A DNA stretch of 13,039 nt from Lachnospiraceae bacterium UBA3772. Lineage in GTDB: Bacteria > Bacillota > Clostridia > Lachnospirales > Lachnospiraceae. Both the position numbers and the translations under genes were made by a program. Position 1 is the first letter of the stretch. Every line of letters starts with the position of its first letter. Positions 6,925 through 13,039 of the stretch are shown here, in pieces. The notes beneath the pieces were generated by a model. It had not been told where the DNA came from and did no database searches. It saw nothing but the letters and a program-made list of their open reading frames with translations. The DNA lies in contig DFFQ01000023.1 of NCBI GenBank assembly GCA_002371025.1, forward strand, positions 1 through 13,039, written 5' to 3'.

Positions 6925-9900
6925 TTAAATAAAGTCAAATGTTGCCTGTTCATAATCAAGTTCGTTATATTCAAGTTCTTCGCCATTGGTATGGCTGTCA
7001 TATCTGACAACAACTGTTACCTGTTTACCTGATGCCATCTGCTGTCCTAAAACATAATTAACATCAAACTTTCCTGTTATCTCAGGTGTCGCACCACGAG
7101 AAGGAACAATAAGCTGTACATGGTTTGTTCTAAGAAGTGCAAATATAGGCTCCCAGATATAAATATCCTTAGCGGCACCGAAAGGATTGTCTATAAATAT
7201 AGTCTTTGTCCTCTTTTCAGGATCTGATATAGCATACATACCTGAAATGTAATTTATGACTGAAACTAAGAACTGTATATAGATACCCTGAGACTGTCCT
7301 GTAGAACCTACCGCCTCTTCATATTTAAGATAACGGCTCTGTTCTTTGATTCTTTCTCTCTTATATAACTGAAGCTTTATCTTGTTCATATCAGTTACTA
7401 TTACAGAGAACATCTTCTTAATGGCAAGTTCTGACTGAAGAAATTTAATACGCTCTGCATCATTTTCCTTCTTATCAGCTGTTTCTACTATCTTATCGAT
7501 ATAATCTGCCATTCTCTCCCTAATAAACTCATCCTTAATATAAGGAATAGAAAGCTTGATCATCTGAATAGATTCATTTCCGATGACTATCTGAGACAGC
7601 TTAGGCAGCTTATCTAATTCCGTCTTTACATCAAGACATCTCTCAATACACTGATCAACGAAATTATTTTTAAGTCTCTCCATATCCGAAAGACTGCTGT
7701 CAACTCTTTCCTTCTCAAGTCTGATAAGATCCTTCATAGAATCAAGATTATTAAGAAGGACTGTTGCTTCAGCATAAGTTTTTGGAGTTTCAATATCATC
7801 TCTAATGGATGCAGCCAGCTGGAATGCTCCCAGCATACTAAGACTTTCAGTAACCTGTCCCTTAGTCTTAAGCATCTGGCTTCCAGCTCTTTCTATAGCT
7901 TTTTCTATCCTGTCGTAAGAAAGGAGCAATTCTTCAAAATGATCCCTCAGGCTTTCTCTATCGCCTTCGATTATCACAGCATAGCTTGTATCGATATTAT
8001 TTCTCTCAACAATCCTCTTTACATCTCTATAAAGATCCGCCATGACATCCTGCTGCTTCTTATAATTGTCCAGCTTTTCCTCAGCCTCTTTAGACATAGC
8101 CTTAGCTTTCTTTAATTCCTCTTCTTCACTTCTTATAGCCATGTCATATTCATCATAAGAAAGATCAATGAAATTAAATTCGCCATAAGCAGCACTTATA
8201 TTCTGAATAGCATAATCAATAGAACCCGAGAGTTTCATGGCTTCGTCTTTCTTTTTTGAAAGATCTGCGACAGCTTCATCGCTCTGTTTTTTCGCCTTAT
8301 CAATTTCTAGTTTTAAATGATTTAATTCATCTTCTTCAGGTTTTACAAATGTTCCCGCCTCATATTCAGCCATAAGGCTTGCAAGATCCACGCCGGTTTC
8401 TTTAATACGTGTTTCCTGTCTTCTTATACTGCTTTCAAGAGTATCTAAAAGCATGGCATTCTTCTCTTCATCCATGGCCTGCTGATCCGAATCATTTATA
8501 TAACTCTTAAAGATATAGATAAGTTCTTCTTTTCCTCTATTATCCTCAGGATAATTCTTTTGCTGATAATAAGGCTGATAATGGCTATTCCAGTCATCCT
8601 CTTTAGCCTTTAATTCCTCTTTTCTTTCTCTTAAAGCTGAATTAAGTTCATCTTTTTTATTTAATTCATCCTCAAATCTGTCCTGTATTAAAGCACTCTC
8701 TTTAACACATCTTACCTTACTTGCTTCAGCCTGATCTAAAGCTTTTGTTTTCTCATCAAATGAATTTTCTAACACGAGAATCTTTTCCAATATCTCAATA
8801 TCAGATGCAAGAACATGAATTCTTTCCTCATCTTTTGAAATAGCTTCTTCTATTTCAGTGCCCTTTACCTTAAGATTCTCTATATTTCTTTCTATCTTTT
8901 CTATTCCGGATACTATCTTCTCAATATCTGCTGTAACTCGCTTAAGATCATCCGCTGCACTTACATTTTCCTTAGATCCTGTACGAAGCACAAAAAGAAG
9001 GTCTTCTCTTTCAGTTTTAAGAGCATCAGAAAGAAATAATCTTTCATTCTTAAGATTATCAATCTCATTATTTACATTTTCAAAATATCTGTCTTGCTCC
9101 TTTTCATCCAGAAAATGATTCTTTGGAGTTTTTACCAGCAGCGCTGCATCATTTAAACTAATGGCAGTACTTCCAAGTTTTTCCTTATCATAAATGATGA
9201 CTGGGCATTCATTTAAAGCCATCTCTATAAGTCCCGGATCTTCTGCTAATTCTCCAAAATTTTCTGCAATAACTGAATATGGAAGTTCCGGATCAGCCTC
9301 AAGCAATTCCTGTCTTCTTTCAACAGTTAATGCCGCAAGATAATCATCTCCAAACATGGCAGTACTTCCATGTCTTGTAGTGATATAATCTATCACCTTC
9401 TCAACATCAGAGCTCATCTTAATTATCCTGCCGTGCTTTATCTCTTCCGCTCTCTTCTTATTCTTCCTTAATTCTCTTTCAATCTCTGCAATTCTGATTA
9501 TATCTTTCTCTGTCTTTTCTCTGATAAGATCTGAAAGAATGTACATATCCGTTCCTTCCGGATCATGGGATGCATAGATATTTCTGATCTGCTTTAATTT
9601 ACCTTCATTACTTCGATATATCTCGTCACGCTCTTTATAAACATCCGCTTCACGATGCAGATTAAATAACTTATCATTTTCAGCTGCGACGCTTTTCTTG
9701 GCAAGATCTATCTCTTTATTTACCTGCTCTAATGAAAGCACCTTATTATTAACAGAAGAAGTTAAACTATCCTTTTTTAAAGTTTTAGCCGCAATGATAT
9801 TTTCTGTTTTATCAAATGCCACCTCACTTATGCCTTCTCTTAATGATCTGATATCTTCCTTGATACGTTCTGTCTCTTCTTTAAGGAAGAGTATATTACT

Positions 9901-11328
9901 ATCTGCAACTGCAGCACCAACTCTCGCCTCTTCAAGAACCTTGCTGTCTTTTTCTATAATGCTGCATATTTCATCATAATTTTCTGAAAGGACCTTAATC
10001 TTATCTATCAGATCCTCTTCTTCTTTTTTAAATATCTTATAAAGAGCTCCAACAACTATAAGAAGTTCCTCTTCATTTTCAATATGCTCAGCCTTTGTAG
10101 AAGCCACTACCTTCTCATACTTAGCTTTATCATTTAAAAGATCCAGGAAATAAATAGCAGCTTTCTTTTCTTTAAGACTTCTATCCTTCTTTTCCATAAG
10201 ATCTTTTAATCTTATCGCTTCAGACTGTAATTCATCCAGTTCCTTTACTATAGTCTCATATTTCTTTTTATCTCTGGATGTTCTTAAATTTTCTAAAGAA
10301 GCTCTCTTTTCTGTAAGATATTCATGAGCATTTTCTTTATTCTTCTTTAATGAAAGAAGATATTCTTCGGAATTCTTTCTTTCCGCCTCTCCTGTAACAT
10401 AGATATCTCCAAGCTTCTTGGATATCTCTTCTTCTTCCTTATAAAGATCATTAAAAGAAATGATCCTGTCATAGAGAAGGGATATAAGTTCAGTCTCATG
10501 ATCAAAAACCGCAATATCTTTCTTCTTCTCAGCCAGATTCTTAAGCTGATCTTTAATAGACATAAGAAGGTCTGCCGCAGAGTCACGGCTTCCCTCATCC
10601 TTATTTGTCTTTACCCTGTAAGCTTTCTCAATGATCTCTTCGATAAGAAGATCTTCTATCACCTTTCGGGTTGTTTTATAATTACTCTCAAAATATGTTC
10701 TTACGTGCCCCTCAGTCTTATTGATTCCTCGGATTATCTCCCACTGACTTTCATGAAGACCGTAATTACTTATAAATCTCTGATATTCACCTTTTCTGTC
10801 AAAAACAAAAACCCTTAGATTATTATCTTTTCTCGAAAGATCCTGAAGATAATTTTTAAGAGCCTGATAAGAAATCCTTTCCTTATCCTTGATAAGCGGA
10901 AGATTCACGATATCATTTCTGTTATATTCTCTATAGAAAATACAATAGTTAAAATAATCAATTGAAGCCACATCTGACTTCTCAGCTTCTGCATCTCTAT
11001 CTCTGGATTTTCTCGCACAGAAACCTGTAGTCATATATTTATAACCATCTTCTATATCAGGTTCATCCACCTTCCATTCGATAAGTGAATGGATAGTTGT
11101 ATTACCACAATTTTCTCTAAACAACTTCTCTATAGGCTGCTTTTCATCCAGTGTGGAATTAGGGATCACACACTGCATAAGAAGAAGCATGAGTACAGAT
11201 TTACCACCACCATTGGCCAGATCATAGAGAGTATCCCTTCCATAAAGACGCATGGTAAAGTCATCATACATCTGCGTGCCGAAGTTGTATTTAACATTAT
11301 TTACTCTTATTCTGTTAATACTAGGCAT
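6925..11328 (-). CDS. SMC-like coiled-coil ATPase, JetC/MukB-like
   Basis: A 1467-residue ATPase with the split head of SMC/Rad50-like proteins, probably the motor that moves or loops DNA in a MukBEF, MksBEF or Wadjet type complex. The N-terminal head has a P-loop at about 38-45 (ANGGGKSV, Lys43); the usual first glycine of GxxGxGKS is Leu37. Long charged coiled coil runs from about 300 to 620, then a globular hinge-like segment at about 630-735 (with FGDDYLAALTVERRQE and CPVIIYDKE), then more coiled coil with a second aromatic-rich break near 900 (HYQPYYQQKNYP). The C-terminal head carries a signature STGQSQG at 1342-1348 and a Walker B TIFID ending at Asp1380, followed by Asn1381 where many ABC ATPases have Glu. 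The length is near that of MukB. Start: GGGAGG at 11337-11342 lies 8 bases before the ATG at 11328; an upstream ATG at 11376 would overlap the previous gene by 56 bases. With the chosen start the overlap is 8 bases, suggesting coupled translation. Whether the complex handles chromosome segregation or plasmid defence is not settled here. Confidence 0.88.
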   Translation of the reverse strand: MPSINRIRVNNVKYNFGTQMYDDFTMRLYGRDTLYDLANGGGKSVLMLLLMQCVIPNSTLDEKQPIEKLFRENCGNTTIHSLIEWKVDEPDIEDGYKYMTTGFCARKSRDRDAEAEKSDVASIDYFNYCIFYREYNRNDIVNLPLIKDKERISYQALKNYLQDLSRKDNNLRVFVFDRKGEYQRFISNYGLHESQWEIIRGINKTEGHVRTYFESNYKTTRKVIEDLLIEEIIEKAYRVKTNKDEGSRDSAADLLMSIKDQLKNLAEKKKDIAVFDHETELISLLYDRIISFNDLYKEEEEISKKLGDIYVTGEAERKNSEEYLLSLKKNKENAHEYLTEKRASLENLRTSRDKKKYETIVKELDELQSEAIRLKDLMEKKDRSLKEKKAAIYFLDLLNDKAKYEKVVASTKAEHIENEEELLIVVGALYKIFKKEEEDLIDKIKVLSENYDEICSIIEKDSKVLEEARVGAAVADSNILFLKEETERIKEDIRSLREGISEVAFDKTENIIAAKTLKKDSLTSSVNNKVLSLEQVNKEIDLAKKSVAAENDKLFNLHREADVYKERDEIYRSNEGKLKQIRNIYASHDPEGTDMYILSDLIREKTEKDIIRIAEIERELRKNKKRAEEIKHGRIIKMSSDVEKVIDYITTRHGSTAMFGDDYLAALTVERRQELLEADPELPYSVIAENFGELAEDPGLIEMALNECPVIIYDKEKLGSTAISLNDAALLVKTPKNHFLDEKEQDRYFENVNNEIDNLKNERLFLSDALKTEREDLLFVLRTGSKENVSAADDLKRVTADIEKIVSGIEKIERNIENLKVKGTEIEEAISKDEERIHVLASDIEILEKILVLENSFDEKTKALDQAEASKVRCVKESALIQDRFEDELNKKDELNSALRERKEELKAKEDDWNSHYQPYYQQKNYPEDNRGKEELIYIFKSYINDSDQQAMDEEKNAMLLDTLESSIRRQETRIKETGVDLASLMAEYEAGTFVKPEEDELNHLKLEIDKAKKQSDEAVADLSKKKDEAMKLSGSIDYAIQNISAAYGEFNFIDLSYDEYDMAIRSEEEELKKAKAMSKEAEEKLDNYKKQQDVMADLYRDVKRIVERNNIDTSYAVIIEGDRESLRDHFEELLLSYDRIEKAIERAGSQMLKTKGQVTESLSMLGAFQLAASIRDDIETPKTYAEATVLLNNLDSMKDLIRLEKERVDSSLSDMERLKNNFVDQCIERCLDVKTELDKLPKLSQIVIGNESIQMIKLSIPYIKDEFIRERMADYIDKIVETADKKENDAERIKFLQSELAIKKMFSVIVTDMNKIKLQLYKRERIKEQSRYLKYEEAVGSTGQSQGIYIQFLVSVINYISGMYAISDPEKRTKTIFIDNPFGAAKDIYIWEPIFALLRTNHVQLIVPSRGATPEITGKFDVNYVLGQQMASGKQVTVVVRYDSHTNGEELEYNELDYEQATFDFI

Positions 11329-12037
11329 TATCGGTTCCTCCCAAAATGGTAAATATCTTACCCTTATATTCTTCAAAATAATTCTCAGCTATAGCCCTGA
11401 ATCTGTCTGTAGGATAAAATCTCTCTTCAACATTATTAAATAATTTTTGTTCCTGAAGGAAGTTAAATGAAAGCTTCACAAATCCAAGTTTTGAACCACG
11501 GGAAGCTTTATTTCTGTCTTTATCTTCACTTGTGGCTGTAGGAAGCTCATGCCAGAGAAGGCATACATTTCTAAAGGTTTCTTTAGAGGATTCCAGGTCT
11601 TTTTCAAAGATCTCATCTTCATTTGCAATCCGATCCGCCGCTTCAGAAACAAGAGCTATCATTTCATCAAGTTTTATATACTCTTTAATCTGATATGTGC
11701 TTGAATCTGTATAAAAATAAAGTAAAGCCTGATATACGATAAAATAAAAAAGAAAAAGTTCTCTGTTAACCTTAAAGCCCATGGCCCTTTTAAGATCATC
11801 ATTGGTATATCCAAATACTTTATTTCCGTCTCCTGCTGAGATAAATATCGAATCATTATATTCATAAAGATTCAGATTAAGGCTTTTTAACAGCTTTACG
11901 GTGATATCATACACCTCTGAATCAGAATAAAAATCATTATAAAGCTCTCTTGTTTCTTTATTTTGTTTTGATACATTTTTTCCTGTGATCAAAGCACTAT
12001 ATATAGCTAATGCTTTCTCAAGACTCTTTTCTTCCAT
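11321..12037 (-). CDS. JetB/MukE-like (KITE-type) subunit candidate, 238 residues
   Basis: No catalytic motif is visible. The identity is inferred from position and size: it sits between the kleisin candidate and the SMC-like ATPase, as MukE, MksE and JetB do, and MukE is of similar length (about 234). The C-terminal part (about 180-230: LGFVKLSFNFLQEQKLFNNVEERFYPTDRFRAIAENYF, in pieces) reads like a winged-helix domain, with a hydrophobic helix-loop and TDRFRAIAENYF closing it. The middle is aromatic-rich and helical (LFLFYFIVYQALLYFYT, about 93-109) but has charged residues on both sides; I read it as a buried helix, not a membrane segment. From memory it may belong to the family DUF6063, but I cannot check. 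An AGGG core lies 7 bases before the ATG at 12037. The gap to the gene before is 40 bases, and its last 8 bases overlap the ATPase start. Confidence 0.7.
   Translation of the reverse strand: MEEKSLEKALAIYSALITGKNVSKQNKETRELYNDFYSDSEVYDITVKLLKSLNLNLYEYNDSIFISAGDGNKVFGYTNDDLKRAMGFKVNRELFLFYFIVYQALLYFYTDSSTYQIKEYIKLDEMIALVSEAADRIANEDEIFEKDLESSKETFRNVCLLWHELPTATSEDKDRNKASRGSKLGFVKLSFNFLQEQKLFNNVEERFYPTDRFRAIAENYFEEYKGKIFTILGGTDNA
11337..11342 (-). promoter_or_regulatory. Shine-Dalgarno GGGAGG deciding the SMC-like ATPase start
   Basis: GGGAGG within the last codons of the preceding gene, with an 8-base spacer to the ATG at 11328. It supports that start over the in-frame ATG at 11376 and fits translational coupling. 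Confidence 0.85.
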
Positions 12038-12077
12038 CTTATTTCCCTATCCACTATAGAATGATCAACTTTTCTTT

Positions 12078-13039
12078 CTAACATCTATGAAAGACCATAT
12101 TACGTATCAGCATCTTTTCTTCCTTAGACGCCTCATCCTCTTCTTCACTTGTCTTATCCCCGATAACTATCTCATCAGGCATATATTCAATATTAAAACT
12201 TATATCCTTATACAATTCCTTATCTGCATCTGAAAGCATCTCCCAGGCCATCTTCTCAAGGAAGGTCTCAGTTTCATCCTTCATTATCTTCATACTGTAT
12301 GAATCTTTCTTTGCCAAATGTACCAGGAATGAATAATAATCTCTATTTTCATATATCTCTTTCCCAAACTTGATCTCTAATATGGCATTAAGTTCAGAAA
12401 GAGTAACCTTTTCCCACCTAAGCAGGCGATCCAGTAATTCCTTAAAAAGAAGTCCGAGATTCTTTCCTACAACTTTAGAGAACTTTTCATCCTCATATTC
12501 GAAATTAAAATCCACCGGTTCATTTTCTCTTACTTCACCCTTTAAGTTATCATCACTCTTCGAAGTAACGATATTATCTACAAGAAATGCCGAAAAACTC
12601 TTTTCAATCTTTGGCATAAGAAATGGCATAAATATATGTGTCATATCCTCAGGCCTGTCATTTTTTTCCATTACAGAAAGCGCATTATTAAAGTCAAATA
12701 CTGTTCTAAGCTGCTTTAACTTGGATCTTTCAACCAGCTCATCTGTTATTCTTGAAAGATCTGCTGTTGCTGCGATAAGTTCGCTGTGGCTTTCAATGGT
12801 CTTCTTTAATTCTGTTTCAAGAATGGTGATATCCCTCATTCCTTTAGAATCATGACCTGCCGCCATTCTTCCTACCGCCTTATCCACAAGGGCCTTATTT
12901 TTTGCAAAAGATTTTCTTTCCTCCTCAAACCAAAGAGAAGTACTATCCATATAATCCTTGGCAGCCTTTGTTCCTTCATATATGTCACGCAGCAATATCT
13001 TTATTACTTCATCTCTCTTCTTCTTAAGCCTTGTAACTT
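12078..13039 (-). CDS. JetA/MukF-like kleisin candidate (partial, N-terminus outside window)
   Basis: The frame is open to the right edge, so this is the C-terminal 319 or so residues of a longer protein; the first in-frame TTG at 12995 is not a convincing start because coding continues upstream (VTRLKKKRDEVIKIL reads on without a stop). The visible part is helical and charged, with coiled-coil-like stretches after the edge, a repeated acidic segment, and a compact region near the end of LSELNAILEIKFGKEIYENRDYYSF type that could be a winged helix. The last residues are EEKMLIRNMVFHRC. Its place, first in a run ending in the SMC-like ATPase, matches the kleisin slot of MukF/MksF/JetA. From memory it may match DUF5716, the family later named JetA, but I cannot verify this. 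It ends 40 bases before the JetB/MukE-like gene. Confidence 0.65.
   Translation of the reverse strand, partial: VTRLKKKRDEVIKILLRDIYEGTKAAKDYMDSTSLWFEEERKSFAKNKALVDKAVGRMAAGHDSKGMRDITILETELKKTIESHSELIAATADLSRITDELVERSKLKQLRTVFDFNNALSVMEKNDRPEDMTHIFMPFLMPKIEKSFSAFLVDNIVTSKSDDNLKGEVRENEPVDFNFEYEDEKFSKVVGKNLGLLFKELLDRLLRWEKVTLSELNAILEIKFGKEIYENRDYYSFLVHLAKKDSYSMKIMKDETETFLEKMAWEMLSDADKELYKDISFNIEYMPDEIVIGDKTSEEEDEASKEEKMLIRNMVFHRC

Noticed and set aside
11329..11376. Upstream ATG for the SMC-like ATPase at 11376
   Set aside because: It would overlap the previous gene by 56 bases and place GGGAGG inside the gene; the family-like start MPSINRIRVNNVKYNFG follows the SD.
11725..11765. Transmembrane helix in the JetB/MukE-like protein
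   Set aside because: The aromatic stretch of about 17 residues is flanked by charges on both sides and sits in an otherwise soluble, charged protein; it reads as a buried helix.
3256..12855. Plus-strand open frames opposite the large genes
   Set aside because: They lie wholly inside clearly coding minus-strand genes, show no recognisable domain, and are best explained as shadows of the coding frame.
12993..12995. TTG as the start of the kleisin candidate
   Set aside because: The reading frame continues open past it to the right edge, and no SD is seen before it; the gene is cut by the window.

Overview
The window looks like chromosomal DNA from a low-GC anaerobic Firmicute, most likely a clostridium of the Lachnospiraceae (Butyrivibrio/Roseburia-like). 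This rests on AT-rich coding sequence, strong AGGAGG-type ribosome binding sites, and the style of the proteins: a malic enzyme of the short bacterial type, a clostridial-type citrate synthase and a ParB-like/BMP chimera. The genus is an inference; no rRNA or other marker is present. Every gene I can support is on the minus strand, so transcription runs from high to low coordinates. No tRNA, rRNA, IS element, CRISPR array or long repeat was seen, and no stretch over 300 bases lacks a gene.

Region A (about 13039 down to 6038) is a compact four-gene run. It starts with the C-terminal part of a JetA/MukF-like kleisin candidate (cut by the right edge), followed by a 238-residue JetB/MukE-like candidate and a 1467-residue SMC-like coiled-coil ATPase (JetC/MukB-like). 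This is the order F-E-B or A-B-C seen in MukBEF, MksBEF and Wadjet systems. The ATPase is translationally coupled to the gene before it (8-base overlap with a strong SD). No JetD-like nuclease gene follows. Instead, 17 bases downstream, comes a radical-SAM-family protein of the spore-photolyase-like type in which two of the three cluster-binding cysteines have been replaced. The SMC-like complex plus a catalytically altered radical SAM protein is the most unusual assembly here.

Region B (about 6037 down to 1) begins after a roughly 100-base gap that holds a TATAAT box and a 6+6 inverted repeat placed at the -35 position. It then runs malic enzyme, a ParB-like/BMP-domain chimera without a signal peptide, a calcineurin-like metallophosphoesterase (32-base overlap), citrate synthase, and the start of an RlmI/RlmK-like SAM methyltransferase cut by the left edge. 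Malic enzyme and citrate synthase suggest a central-carbon cluster (malate-pyruvate and acetyl-CoA-citrate steps feeding glutamate synthesis). The BMP chimera could be an intracellular ligand sensor for it.

Three genes (citrate synthase, malic enzyme, SMC-like ATPase) have an upstream in-frame ATG that would place the Shine-Dalgarno sequence inside the gene. In each case I chose the internal ATG, which lies exactly 8 bases after a GGAGG core.
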